This document shows positions 24,325 through 33,205 of a DNA stretch of 64,000 nucleotides, piece by piece (positions within the stretch are counted from its first letter, which is position 1; every line of letters begins with the position of its first letter). The DNA is taken from NCBI RefSeq assembly GCF_028882275.1, contig NZ_JARBUT010000007.1, positions 186,001-250,000 of the forward strand, read 5' to 3'. The position numbers and the translations under genes are program-made. This DNA comes from Nocardiopsis sp. N85 (GTDB lineage: Bacteria > Actinomycetota > Actinomycetes > Streptosporangiales > Streptosporangiaceae). The notes beneath the pieces were generated by a model. That model was given only the letters and a program-made list of their open reading frames with translations, did no database searches and had not been told where the DNA came from.

Positions 24325-25320
24325 ATGCCCGACACCACCGCCACCACCATGACCGCCATCGTCCGCGACCGCTACGGCCCGCCCGACACCGTCCTGCGCA
24401 CCGTCCACACCCCCCTCCCCACCCCCGGACCGGGACAGGTCCTGGTACGGGTGCACGCCGCCGGCATCGACCAGGGCACCTGGCACCTCACCACCGGCCT
24501 CCCCTACCTCACCCGCCTGTTCGGCTACGGAGTACGCCGCCCCCGCACCACCGGCATCGGCGAAGACCTGGCCGGCACCGTCACCGCCATCGGCGAAGGC
24601 GTCACCGACCTCGCCCCCGGCGACGAGGTCATGGGCACCGCCCCGGGCGCCTGCGCCCAATACGCCCTCACCACCACCGACGACCTCGTGCGCAAACCCA
24701 CCACCCTCACCTTCGAACAAGCCGCCACCCTGCCCACCTGCGGCCGCACCGCCCTCCAAGCCCTGCGCACCGGCGGCGACCTGAAAGACCGCACGGTCCT
24801 GATCATCGGCGCGAGCGGAGGCGTCGGCACCCTGGCCGTCGCCCTCGCCGCCGACGCCGGCGCCCGCGTCACCGGCGTATGCGGCCCCGCCACCCTCGAC
24901 CTGGTCCGCTCCCTGGGCGCCACCCACGTCATCGACCGCACCCGCGCCGAGATCACCGACCACGGCCACCGCCACGACCTCATCATCGACACCGCCGGAC
25001 ACCGCCCCCTCCGACTCCTACGCCGCGCCCTGAACCCCCACGGCACCCTCGTCATCGTCGGATCCGAAGGCGGCGGCCCCCTCATCCAGGGCACCGACCG
25101 ACAACTCCGGGCCGCCCTGTGGTCCCCCTTCACCACCCACACCCTGACCGGACTCATGACCGAGAACTCCCCCCGAGACCTCGCCCACCTCGCCGACCTC
25201 GCCGCACAAGGACGCCTCACCCCCGTGGTCGCCCGCACCTTCCCCCTCACCGACACCGCCGCCGCCCTCGCCCACGTGCGCGCCGGCCACAACGGCGGCA
25301 AGGTCGTCGTCCTCCCCTGA
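24325..25320 (+). CDS. Zinc-independent medium-chain alcohol dehydrogenase / quinone oxidoreductase
   Basis: A 331-residue MDR enzyme. It begins with a GroES-like domain (VLVRVHAAGIDQGTWHLTTG) and has an NAD(P)-binding motif ASGGVGTLAVALA. The GxGxD zinc-ligand residues of true alcohol dehydrogenases are absent, as in quinone oxidoreductases. The ATG follows ACGAGGACACC. The gene is 36 nt after the XRE gene and could be in the same transcript. Probably an NADPH-dependent reductase of quinones or enones. Confidence 0.88.
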   Translation: MPDTTATTMTAIVRDRYGPPDTVLRTVHTPLPTPGPGQVLVRVHAAGIDQGTWHLTTGLPYLTRLFGYGVRRPRTTGIGEDLAGTVTAIGEGVTDLAPGDEVMGTAPGACAQYALTTTDDLVRKPTTLTFEQAATLPTCGRTALQALRTGGDLKDRTVLIIGASGGVGTLAVALAADAGARVTGVCGPATLDLVRSLGATHVIDRTRAEITDHGHRHDLIIDTAGHRPLRLLRRALNPHGTLVIVGSEGGGPLIQGTDRQLRAALWSPFTTHTLTGLMTENSPRDLAHLADLAAQGRLTPVVARTFPLTDTAAALAHVRAGHNGGKVVVLP

Positions 25321-25321
25321 C

Positions 25322-25345
25322 ACCCACCCCACACCCACGGTGGGT
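25322..25345. terminator. Probable terminator after the oxidoreductase
   Basis: ACCCACC / GGTGGGT, 7-bp stem with a 10-nt loop, directly after the stop at 25320. Confidence 0.5.
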
Positions 25346-25630
25346 ACGACCGCCACCGGCGAACGTCGCACCCCGACGGCCCCACCACCGGCCGATCACC
25401 GCGACGGCCGGCCACACACCACACCCGGCCACACCCACAAACGGCCCACTACCGCCGCAAAGCCCCCGGACCACGACCGAAACCGCGCCAAAAGACCAGA
25501 AAAACCCCAAACCAGAGAAAAACCATCCTCATGGTTGGGCATCAAGGCATGTCAAACCGCTTCCATGACCTCCTGCGGGGTACGGCGCGGCACAGGGAAG
25601 ACACCGATCGAAACCGAGGAGGTCGTGCTC
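25346..25630. other. Non-coding region upstream of the envelope-stress cassette
   Basis: About 285 nt without a supportable gene. The AT-richer part around 25490-25560 and a stress-sigma-like promoter at 25559-25583 are the only recognisable content. Confidence 0.5.
25559..25583 (+). promoter_or_regulatory. Sigma-B-like stress promoter
   Basis: GCTT, 15 nt, GGGTAC (25578-25583), which fits the actinomycete SigB-type pattern GNNT-N14-16-GGGTAC. It lies about 48 nt upstream of a cassette of stress-type envelope proteins, in keeping with this call. Confidence 0.5.
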
Positions 25631-26242
25631 ATGCGCCCGTTGGACGGTACCGAAGGACCAGGAGGCGGCGGCAAGGCCGAAGCAGCGCGCACGGCCGCCC
25701 GCGAAGTCGCGTCCTCCGCGAAAGACCAGGTGCGCTCCCTCGCCCAGGACACCCGCGCCGAGACCGGCCACGTCATGGACGACGTACAGGACCAGATCCG
25801 CACAGAGGTGGGACACCTCACCGGAATGGCCTCGGACCACCTGCGCCAGTGGTCCCAAGACCTCGAATCGATGGCCGAACACGGCGCGCCCGACTCCCCC
25901 GTGGGCGGCGTCGTCCACCGGGTCGCGGCGAGCGGCTCCCAGACGGCCGACTTCCTGGAGAACCGGGGCGTCGACGGTCTGCTGGACGAGGCCGGAGACC
26001 TCGCGCGACGCAGGCCCATGGTCTTCCTCCTGGGCGCCGCCGTCGCCGGCTTCGCACTCGGACGCCTCCTCAAGGCCTCCTCCTCCACCTCACAGGACGA
26101 GGACACGACCGCACCGCAGGACACGAGCGAGCGGGCACGGTCCAGCGCTCCCCTGCCCCGACAGGGCGAGTCGGCCACGGAGGAACCGGTCCCCACACCC
26201 TTCGAAGAGCCCCAACGGGCACCCGGGGAAGGGCGTGGTTGA
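25631..26242 (+). CDS. YtxH-like membrane-anchored helical protein
   Basis: A 203-residue protein. The N-terminal half is an amphipathic, charged helix (AREVASSAKDQVRSLAQDTR), then one hydrophobic segment near residues 135-150 (MVFLLGAAVAGFALGRLL) and a Ser/Glu/Pro-rich tail. GAGGAGG 8 nt before the ATG supports the start. First gene of a three-gene cassette with a holin-X and a DUF3618 protein, a set common in actinobacteria and thought to act at the envelope under stress. Confidence 0.75.
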   Translation: MRPLDGTEGPGGGGKAEAARTAAREVASSAKDQVRSLAQDTRAETGHVMDDVQDQIRTEVGHLTGMASDHLRQWSQDLESMAEHGAPDSPVGGVVHRVAASGSQTADFLENRGVDGLLDEAGDLARRRPMVFLLGAAVAGFALGRLLKASSSTSQDEDTTAPQDTSERARSSAPLPRQGESATEEPVPTPFEEPQRAPGEGRG

Positions 26243-26243
26243 C

Positions 26244-26702
26244 ATGGCGACCGTTCCCCGACCCTCACCACCCACACTGGACACGACACCGGACGACAGA
26301 TCGGTGGCCGAACTGATCACGGAGGTCGCCAACGACCTCCAGACCCTGTTCCGACAGGAACTGGAGCTCGCCAAAGCCGAGTTCCGCGAAGAGGCCACCA
26401 AGGCCGGCAAGGCCGCGGGCATGCTCAGCGCGGCCGCGTTCGCCGGTTACATGACGGTGGTCCTGCTGAGCCTCGCGGCCGTGTTCGGCCTGTCCGTCCT
26501 CATCGGATCGGCCTGGGCCGCGTTGGCCGTGGCGGCGCTCTGGGCGATCGCCGGAACGATCCTGTTCGTCATGGGCCGCAAGCGTATGCGCCTCGTGTCC
26601 CCCACACCCCGACACACCATCGAGACACTGAAGGAGGACGCACGATGGGCGAGACATCCGACCGGATCAGGCAGGACATCGAACGGACCCGCGCCGAGCT
26701 GA
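26244..26702 (+). CDS. Phage holin-like / actinobacterial holin-X (DUF1469) membrane protein
   Basis: A 152-residue protein with an N-terminal charged helix (VAELITEVANDLQTLFRQEL) and two transmembrane helices (FAGYMTVVLLSLAAVFGLSV; WAALAVAALWAIAGTILFVM). This is the putative actinobacterial holin-X family. The ATG at 26244 has GGGGAAGG 10 nt upstream; a GTG at 26235 is possible but has no room for a ribosome site. The 3' end overlaps the next gene by 58 nt in another frame. Despite the name no phage genes are nearby. Confidence 0.82.
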   Translation: MATVPRPSPPTLDTTPDDRSVAELITEVANDLQTLFRQELELAKAEFREEATKAGKAAGMLSAAAFAGYMTVVLLSLAAVFGLSVLIGSAWAALAVAALWAIAGTILFVMGRKRMRLVSPTPRHTIETLKEDARWARHPTGSGRTSNGPAPS

Positions 26703-27220
26703 CCGCGGACACGGACCGACTCGTGGACCGCGTCGACCCCCGACGGGCGGTCGAGCGGCGCACGGAGCGCGTACGCCGCGGCGCACGCGGCCTGCGAGAC
26801 CGGATCATGGGTGCGGCACCGTCCTCACAAGGAGCGATGAGCGGCATCCGGCACGGCACCGGACAAATGGGCGAGGCGGCACGATCCGCGCCACGACAGG
26901 CGATGGAACAGACCCGCGGCAACCCGCTCGCGGCCGGCCTGATCGCCTTCGGCGCAGGCCTCCTCGCCGCCTCGGTGCTGTCCGAGAGCGAAGCGGAACG
27001 AAAGGCCGCCCACAAGGCCAAGGACCAGGCCTCGGACCTGATCGAACCCGCCCGGCGCGCGGTCACGGAGTCCGTCGAGCGCGTCCGGGACCAGGCGACC
27101 GAGAGCGCCCGGGAAGCGGGTGAGCACCTCAAGGAGAGCGCCACCGACGCCGCCCACAGCACTCAAGAACAGGTCCGGGACGAGGTCACGGCGGCCTCCC
27201 GACAACAACACGAACCCTGA
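26645..27220 (+). CDS. DUF3618 domain protein
   Basis: A 191-residue protein starting IRQDIERTRAELTADTDRLV, the DUF3618 signature. It then has a basic linker, a short hydrophobic stretch (NPLAAGLIAFGAGLLAASVL, near residues 99-118) and a long amphipathic helix rich in Ala/Glu/Arg. AAGGAGG precedes the ATG. It overlaps the holin-X gene by 58 nt, an unusually deep overlap implying coupled translation. Envelope-associated; exact role unknown. Confidence 0.85.
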   Translation: MGETSDRIRQDIERTRAELTADTDRLVDRVDPRRAVERRTERVRRGARGLRDRIMGAAPSSQGAMSGIRHGTGQMGEAARSAPRQAMEQTRGNPLAAGLIAFGAGLLAASVLSESEAERKAAHKAKDQASDLIEPARRAVTESVERVRDQATESAREAGEHLKESATDAAHSTQEQVRDEVTAASRQQHEP

Positions 27221-27230
27221 GGCCCGCCCG

Positions 27231-27268
27231 CGTGCCCGTCGCGATCCGGAGAGGGGGCGACGGGCACG
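27231..27268. terminator. Intrinsic terminator of the envelope cassette
   Basis: Perfect 12-bp stem CGTGCCCGTCGC / GCGACGGGCACG with a 14-nt loop, 11 nt after the DUF3618 stop. Confidence 0.82.
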
Positions 27269-27575
27269 ACACGTACCCGAACAACGCCAACCCCGCCCCC
27301 AGAAGACAACACCCGACACACATCGCACACCACCGGGACACGACCCCGACACCAACCGCCGTGACCTACCCCGACACACCACCCACCGGGGCCCCACCCC
27401 CGCCATGGCCCCGAGAATCACGGACCTCCACCACCGCCGCACCCCCACCTTCCATAACGCGCCCCCTTCTCCTATCGTGTGCACCGATTGTTAACGCGAG
27501 CCCGGTTCCCTCCCCCGCGACCGCCTCGCTACCGTGTGTGGCTTCGCCCCGCTCGAAAACCCCCGGGAGAAGCCC
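27269..27575. other. Upstream region of the 5'-nucleotidase gene
   Basis: About 307 nt with no supportable gene. Near 27489 the sequence GTTAACGCGAGCCCGGTT has weak PHO-box-like spacing; no clear promoter hexamers were assigned. Confidence 0.4.
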
Positions 27576-29375
27576 ATGACGAAGGAGCCCACCATCTCGC
27601 GACGCGGTGCCATAGGCGGCCTGAGCGCCGCAGGAGCCCTCACCCTCGCCGGCTGGCCCACCCCCGCCGCCGCCTCCTCCGCCCGCGAGGCCCTCATCAC
27701 CGTGATGGGCACCTCCGACCTGCACGGCCACTGCCTCAACTGGGACTACTACAAGAACACCACCTACTCCGACGCCAACGGCGACCACATCGGCATCGCC
27801 AAGGCCGCCGCCCTCGTCAAAGAGATCCGCGCCGAACGCGGCCACAACAACACCCTGCTGTTCGACTCCGGCGACACCATCCAAGGCGCCCCCCTCGCCA
27901 CCTACTACAGCGTCGTCGAACCCATCACCGACACCGGCGAGACCCACCCCATGGCCCGCGCCATGAACGCCCTGGACTACGACGCCATCACCCTCGGCAA
28001 CCACGAATTCAACTACGGCATCGACCACCTCGACACCTGGATCTCCCAGATGCGGGCCCCCGCACTGGCCGCCAACGCCGTCCACCACGGCACCGACGAC
28101 CCCGCCTACAAGCCCTACGCCCTCAAACGCATGAAGGTCGACTGCACGAACAGACCCGGCACCCAACCCCTCACCATCGGAGTACTGGGCCTGACCAACC
28201 CCGGCTCGGCCATCTGGGACCGCCACCACGTCCACGGCCGCCTGGAATTCCGCGACCTCATCGAATCCGCCCGCCACTGGGTACCGATCATGCGCGCCCG
28301 AGGCGCCGACATCGTCATCGTCAGCGCCCACGCCGGCGACAGCGGCACCTCCTCCTACCAAGGCGACATCCCCGTCGAGAACGCCTCCGCCATGGTCGCC
28401 GAACAGGTCCCCGGCATCGACGCCATCCTGTTCGGACACGCCCACCGAGAGGTCCCCGAACGCTTCGTCACCAACACCGAGACCGGCGAACAGGTCCTCA
28501 TGACCATGCCCTCCTTCTGGGGACGCCGCCTCTCCGTGATGGACCTGGCCCTGCGCCGCGAACACGGCCGCTGGAAGGTCATCTCCAAGAACGCCCTCAC
28601 CCTCAACGCCAACACCGTCGAAGAGGACCCGCAGATCGCCGCCCTGGTCGCCGACCAGCACGCCACCACGGTCGCCTACGTCAACCAGGTCGTGGCCACC
28701 AGCGCCCGAGAACTGCGCGCCGCCGAGGCCTGCTGGACCGACACCGCCATCGTCGACTTCGTGCACAAGGTACAGATCGACACCGTCACCGCCGCCCTCA
28801 CCGGCACCCCCGAGGCAGACCTGCCCGTGGTCTCCATCGCCGCCCCCTTCAGCCGCTCCGCGGTCTTCCCCGCCGGCGACCTGAGCATCCGCGACATCGC
28901 CGCCCTCTACATCTACGACAACACCCTGCTGGGATCGGTACTGACCGGCGCCGGACTACGGGCCTACCTGGAGCACTCCGCCCGCTACTACAAGCAGGTC
29001 CCGGCCACCGGAACGGTCGACCCGGCCGACCTGACCAACGCCGACAACACCCCCGACTACAACTGCGACCAGTTCGCCGGCGTCGACTACGAACTGGACG
29101 TGTCCCGCCCCGCCGGACAACGGGTCACCTCACTGACCCTGAACGGGACCCCGGTGGCCGACGACCAGAGATTCGTGGTCGCCGTCAACAACTACCGCCA
29201 ATCCGGCGGCGGCGCCTTCCCCCACATCACCGACGCGCCCGTCGTCTACAACGCCCAGCGGGAGATCCGCCAGGCCCTCATCGACCACGCCACCGCGGTC
29301 GGGGTCATCGACCCCACCGACTTCCACGAGGTGAACTGGCGGCTGGTGCGCCAAGGCGCCCCGATCTTCACCTGA
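27576..29375 (+). CDS. Secreted 5'-nucleotidase / UDP-sugar hydrolase (UshA family, Tat signal)
   Basis: A 599-residue enzyme with a twin-arginine signal (SRRGAIGGLSAAG, Arg9-Arg10). The N-terminal metallophosphatase domain has TSDLHGHC, FDSGDTIQG, LGNHEFNYG, VIVSAHAGD and LFGHAHRE, which hold the two-metal site. The C-terminal nucleotidase domain carries substrate-stacking residues (VAVNNYRQSGGGAFP). It releases phosphate and nucleosides from extracellular nucleotides or UDP-sugars. With phoD 8 kb away it forms a second secreted phosphate-scavenging enzyme. Confidence 0.92.
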   Translation: MTKEPTISRRGAIGGLSAAGALTLAGWPTPAAASSAREALITVMGTSDLHGHCLNWDYYKNTTYSDANGDHIGIAKAAALVKEIRAERGHNNTLLFDSGDTIQGAPLATYYSVVEPITDTGETHPMARAMNALDYDAITLGNHEFNYGIDHLDTWISQMRAPALAANAVHHGTDDPAYKPYALKRMKVDCTNRPGTQPLTIGVLGLTNPGSAIWDRHHVHGRLEFRDLIESARHWVPIMRARGADIVIVSAHAGDSGTSSYQGDIPVENASAMVAEQVPGIDAILFGHAHREVPERFVTNTETGEQVLMTMPSFWGRRLSVMDLALRREHGRWKVISKNALTLNANTVEEDPQIAALVADQHATTVAYVNQVVATSARELRAAEACWTDTAIVDFVHKVQIDTVTAALTGTPEADLPVVSIAAPFSRSAVFPAGDLSIRDIAALYIYDNTLLGSVLTGAGLRAYLEHSARYYKQVPATGTVDPADLTNADNTPDYNCDQFAGVDYELDVSRPAGQRVTSLTLNGTPVADDQRFVVAVNNYRQSGGGAFPHITDAPVVYNAQREIRQALIDHATAVGVIDPTDFHEVNWRLVRQGAPIFT

Positions 29376-29462
29376 CCCCGACCCCGAAGACCATCGAGGC
29401 CGCCCCCCGTCGACGGACCCCGCGGAGCGGCCCCGCACGCCACCACCGACCCACCCCACACC

Positions 29463-29494
29463 GGCGGGGGCGGACCACAGGGCCCGCCCCCGCC
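29463..29494. terminator. Intrinsic terminator after the 5'-nucleotidase
   Basis: 11-bp stem GGCGGGGGCGG / CCGCCCCCGCC with a 10-nt loop, about 90 nt downstream of the stop at 29375. Confidence 0.65.
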
Positions 29495-29594
29495 ACCCGT
29501 GCGCCCGACACCCGTCGACGGACCCCCGACACCCTTTGCCCGGATATCACCGCAAAAAAGCCGTGTTCTCCCAGACGAAACCGGCAAAGAAACC

Positions 29595-29600
29595 TATCCT
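29595..29600 (+). promoter_or_regulatory. -10 box for a leaderless transcript
   Basis: TATCCT ends 6 nt before the ATG at 29607, so transcription should begin at or next to the start codon. No ribosome site is visible, which fits leaderless translation. Confidence 0.5.
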
Positions 29601-29606
29601 GCGCAC

Positions 29607-29801
29607 ATGCGCATCAGCATCCTGTGCCGCACCTGCCTGGGCACCGGCACCCGTGCCGTCGTCCTCGCCCGCCGGGAAGCCGACCACACCCTCACCCAGG
29701 TCCTCCTCGGACACCCCTGCACCGACTGCGACCGCACCGGCCACCAAGAACTCACCGCCACCGTCCACCCCGACACACCCGACACCACGACCCACACCTG
29801 A
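29607..29801 (+). CDS. Small protein with DnaJ-type CxxCxGxG zinc motifs
   Basis: A 64-residue protein with CRTCLGTGT (residues 7-15) and CTDCDRTGH (about 38-46), two halves of a DnaJ-like zinc finger. No J-domain. Likely leaderless (see the -10 box at 29595). The first ~50 residues are dense with conserved-looking residues; the tail is Thr/Pro-rich. Function unknown; such mini zinc-finger proteins could be chaperone-related or DNA/RNA-binding. Confidence 0.65.
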   Translation: MRISILCRTCLGTGTRAVVLARREADHTLTQVLLGHPCTDCDRTGHQELTATVHPDTPDTTTHT

Positions 29802-29840
29802 CCACCCGCACCAAGACCCCCCACCACCCCACACCCACGA

Positions 29841-30863
29841 TCACACGGACAACGGCAACCACCCCGTCCGCACCCACCACCCACCACCCCCCTCGACACG
29901 CTCCACCACCGCACGCTCCAACCGGGTACGACGCGGCGCCGCCACCACATCCACCTCCGACATCCCGAACACGAACCGGAACACATCCGCCTCACCCGGC
30001 TGCCCACGCCCCACCAACGTGAACCGCCGCTGGAACGACACGATGTTCGACCCCTCCCCCAACACCTCACCCCACTGCGGATCCAACAACCACGACGTAC
30101 ACGTCGCCACCACCGGATCGATCCCCAGATGCGCCCGCGCGAACGGCCGCGCCCGCCCCAACGCATCCGTCACCGACACCGGATCCAGACCACCCGTCGG
30201 AATGTGCAACCGCAACACCGGATCACCCACCGCCATCCCCGCACCCAACCCGGCGGCCTCCCCCTCCGGATACCACTCCACCCCGCCCTGATCCCCCAAC
30301 ACCGCCGGCTCCAACTGCAACCCGCCCACCCAGAACAACCGACCACGGAACTGCGCCGCCACCCACGACGCCGTCTCCACACCCGACCGCCCGTACATCC
30401 GCCGCGAACGCGCCGTCTGCACCCCCACATCCGCCAACGTCGCCCGCGTCACCGCCGGATCCACACCCAACGCCCCATGCGCCGCGTACTGCGCCGGCAC
30501 CCGCGCCGCGAACGCCACCAACGACGCCGACCGCACCCGCGGATCCCCATGACCCACCAACGCCGGCCAATCCACCCACGACCCCACCGGCAGATCCGCG
30601 TCCGCCGCCAACCGCCGGTACATCCCCTCCACCACGAACCACACCTCGGGCGACCACCCCGCCCCACCCGGACCCGGCCACAACCCGGCCAACTCCGCCC
30701 GATCCTCCTCCGCCAGAGCGAACTCGTCCCACACCCGACGGGCATCCTCACCCTGCGGCACCACCAAAGGCTCCACCGGATCCGGCAACTCGTGAGCGGC
30801 GATCAACCAACGGCGTTCGTCCTCGGCCAGACCCAACCGGTCGGCCACGATGTCAGCGTCCAT
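29841..30863 (-). CDS. Acyltransferase with NAT_N and GNAT-like C-terminal domains
   Basis: A 340-residue protein. The N-terminal part (VADRLGLAEDERRWLIAAHE) resembles the N-acyltransferase N-terminal domain. The C-terminal part has GRLFWVGGLQLEPAVLGD, LRLHIPTGGLDPVSV and CTSWLLDPQW...NIVSFQRRF, the GNAT-like C-terminal domain signature. The two-domain arrangement matches the acyltransferase family seen in polyketide/lipid contexts; acyl donor and acceptor unknown. Divergent from the AMP-ligase gene (210 nt apart), which may supply an activated acyl group (inference). Confidence 0.75.
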   Translation of the reverse strand: MDADIVADRLGLAEDERRWLIAAHELPDPVEPLVVPQGEDARRVWDEFALAEEDRAELAGLWPGPGGAGWSPEVWFVVEGMYRRLAADADLPVGSWVDWPALVGHGDPRVRSASLVAFAARVPAQYAAHGALGVDPAVTRATLADVGVQTARSRRMYGRSGVETASWVAAQFRGRLFWVGGLQLEPAVLGDQGGVEWYPEGEAAGLGAGMAVGDPVLRLHIPTGGLDPVSVTDALGRARPFARAHLGIDPVVATCTSWLLDPQWGEVLGEGSNIVSFQRRFTLVGRGQPGEADVFRFVFGMSEVDVVAAPRRTRLERAVVERVEGGGGWWVRTGWLPLSV

Positions 30864-31072
30864 GACCCCACATCATGGCCGACCCGCCCACCCGCACGCG
30901 AGAGGAAGGACCACCCCCGCACCTCCCCCACGAAAAACCACGAACCCCACAGACCCCCGCGGACATCCCACACACCGAAAACCCCTCCCATCCCCCAGAA
31001 GAGGTTTGCCAGGTGGGCATAGTGTTGACGTGACCCACCCCACCACTCCGACCCAGACGAGGACGACCTTCG

Positions 31073-32680
31073 ATGCCCGAACCGGCGCACCGTGTACGTG
31101 AGTGGCTCACCGCCTACGACTCCCCCACCACCTCGGTGTCCCACCTCCTGTGCGACCGGCACGACCCCGACCGGAACGCCATCACCCAGATCGGCCCCGA
31201 CCTCGCACCCGCCACCCTCACCTTCGGCGAACTCCGCGACCGATCCCACGCCCTCGCCACCGGACTCGCCGCCCACGGCATCGGCCACGGCGACCGCGTC
31301 GCCACCCTCATCCCCAAGGGCATCGACATGGCCGTCACCGCCCTCGCCGTCTGGCGCCTGGGCGCCGTCCTCGTCCCCCTCTTCTCCTCCTTCGCCCCCT
31401 CCGCCATCAGCGAACGCCTCACCTCCTCCGGAGCCCGCCTCGTCGTCGTCGACGACGACAACCGCGCCAAACTCGACACCGACACCACCCCCACCTGGTC
31501 CATCGTCACCACCGGCCCCCGCCCCCTCCGCGACGGCGAGACCACCCTCACCGCCCTGGCCGACACCCAGGCCCCACCCGCACCCGACACCGCCGTCGGC
31601 GGCGACGGCCTCCTCGCCATCGTCTACGTCTCCGGACTCATCGGCCCCCCACGCGGCGTCCCCGTCCCCGTACGCGCCCTCGCGGCCATGCACGCCTACC
31701 ACCACTACGGCCTCGGCGTCGACGACGATGACATCTTCTGGAACACCGCCGACCCCGGCTCCGCCTTCGGCCTCTACCACGGCGTCATCTCCCCCCTCCT
31801 CGCCGGACACACCTCCCTCGCCCTGCGCGCCGGATTCTTCGACCCCGAACTCACCCTCGACGTCCTGGGCATGTACGAGGTCACCAACCTCGCCGCCGAC
31901 CCCACCACCTACCGCACCCTGCGCGCCGCCACCAAGACCCTGCCGCCCGAGGTCGTCGTCCAACGCCTCACCAGCTTCGGCGAACCCCTCGCCCCCGACG
32001 TCATCGACTGGGTCACCGACGTCTTCGGCGTTCCCGTGCGCGACCACTTCGGCCAGACCGAACTCGGCTGGTGCGTGGGCATCCCCAACGGCGACACCGG
32101 CCAGGACATCGAAGACGTCACCCCCGGCGCCATCGGCCCCGCCCTCCCCGGCTGGACGGCCACCGTCCTGGAGGCCATCTCCGACGAACCCGCACCCCTG
32201 GGCGCCTACGGACGCATCGCCGTCGACCTCGAACACAGCCCCCTGGCCTGGTTCACCGGCTACCTCGACAACGACTCCGCCTCCCAGGTGCGCTTCACCC
32301 CCGACAAGGCCTTCTACCTCACCGGCGACACCGGCATCCTCGACCGGCGCCACTGGCTGTTCTTCTCCACCCGCGACGACGGCGCCATCCTCAGCCGCGG
32401 CTACCGGATCGGCCCCACCGAGGTCGAGGCGGTCCTCAACGACCACCCGGCCGTCGACGAGTGCGGCGTGTACTCCATCCCCGACGAACTCGCCGGACAG
32501 CTCATCGGAGCCCGGATCGTCCCGGCCCCCGGGTTCGAGGCCTCCGAAGCGCTGGCCACCGAGCTGAAGGAATGGGTGGCCACGCGGTTCGCCACCCACG
32601 CCTCCCCCGACGTGGTGGGCTTCGTATCGGAGCTGCCGCGCACCGCCTCGGGCAAGATGCGCCGCGCCCGCCTGCGCTGA
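31073..32680 (+). CDS. AMP-binding acyl-CoA synthetase, degenerate ATP-loop
   Basis: A 535-residue ANL-superfamily ligase: N-terminal domain (FGELRDRSHALATGLAAHGI), adenine-binding YXXTE-like region (RDHFGQTELGW), the hinge region (LTGDTGILD) and catalytic Lys near the C-terminus (PRTASGKMRRARL). Closest in style to medium-chain acyl-CoA synthetases. The phosphate loop, normally [ST]SGTTGxPKG, reads VSGLIGPPRG: both Thr and the Lys are replaced. This may reduce ATP handling or mark a specialised branch. Start at ATG 31073 is supported by ACGAGGACG. Confidence 0.85.
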   Translation: MPEPAHRVREWLTAYDSPTTSVSHLLCDRHDPDRNAITQIGPDLAPATLTFGELRDRSHALATGLAAHGIGHGDRVATLIPKGIDMAVTALAVWRLGAVLVPLFSSFAPSAISERLTSSGARLVVVDDDNRAKLDTDTTPTWSIVTTGPRPLRDGETTLTALADTQAPPAPDTAVGGDGLLAIVYVSGLIGPPRGVPVPVRALAAMHAYHHYGLGVDDDDIFWNTADPGSAFGLYHGVISPLLAGHTSLALRAGFFDPELTLDVLGMYEVTNLAADPTTYRTLRAATKTLPPEVVVQRLTSFGEPLAPDVIDWVTDVFGVPVRDHFGQTELGWCVGIPNGDTGQDIEDVTPGAIGPALPGWTATVLEAISDEPAPLGAYGRIAVDLEHSPLAWFTGYLDNDSASQVRFTPDKAFYLTGDTGILDRRHWLFFSTRDDGAILSRGYRIGPTEVEAVLNDHPAVDECGVYSIPDELAGQLIGARIVPAPGFEASEALATELKEWVATRFATHASPDVVGFVSELPRTASGKMRRARLR

Positions 32681-32893
32681 GCCGTCGACCGACCCCGCGT
32701 TCCGAGACCTGGATCTCCACCGACACGGTCCTGAACAGGGCTTCCGCGGTCGCGAGGTCGGAATGACGGAGCACCCCGCGTTGTGGGACACCGACGCGGG
32801 TTTCGGGGCGCCCCGGCTCCCATGGTCCGCACTCGACCGGAGCCGTCCGCGCGTGTGAGCGCGGCCCCCGCCCGCGGCGCCCCTCGGTGAGGA

Positions 32894-33205
32894 TCAGCCC
32901 CGGGGGACGAGTTCGTCGATGCGCGCGGCCAGGGCCATGTCCTTGTCGGTGACGGCGCCGACCGAGTGGGTGGTCAGGCGCAGGTGCAGCGTGTCATAGC
33001 GGATGTCGATGTCGGGATGGTGCCCGGCCTGCTCCGCCGCCTGGGCGATGACGCCGACCAGGGCGATCGCGGCGGGGAAATCGGGCAGGCGCAGGGTGCG
33101 GCGGATGGCGGGGCCGTCCGGGTCCAACTCCCAGCCGTCCAGGCGGGTCAGTCCGTCGCGGATCAGGTCTTCGCTGAGGTTCACGATCGCTCTCCCGTTC
33201 GTCAT
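32894..33205 (-). CDS. 4a-hydroxytetrahydrobiopterin dehydratase (pterin carbinolamine dehydratase)
   Basis: A 103-residue PCD/DCoH-fold protein with the catalytic motif EQAGHHPDIDIRYD (His-His-Pro) and the TTHSVGAVTDKDMALA strand-helix. Start at ATG 33205 (MTNGRAIVNL). The enzyme dehydrates pterin-4a-carbinolamine to recycle tetrahydrobiopterin or folate-type cofactors; no aromatic-amino-acid hydroxylase gene is in the window. Preceded by a 310-nt intergenic region. Confidence 0.88.
   Translation of the reverse strand: MTNGRAIVNLSEDLIRDGLTRLDGWELDPDGPAIRRTLRLPDFPAAIALVGVIAQAAEQAGHHPDIDIRYDTLHLRLTTHSVGAVTDKDMALAARIDELVPRG

Noticed and set aside
26244-26702. A holin as a sign of a prophage
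   Set aside because: The holin-X family is a chromosomal actinobacterial family and no capsid, tail, integrase or lysin gene lies near.
27489-27510. PHO-box repeats before the 5'-nucleotidase gene
   Set aside because: Only one half-site is close to the GTTCACC consensus (5 of 7) and the next repeat does not fit.
32681-32893. A 91-codon minus-strand frame (32502-32774) and possible terminator
   Set aside because: Frame lies largely antisense to the ligase gene and its product has no recognisable motif; the hairpins there are short.
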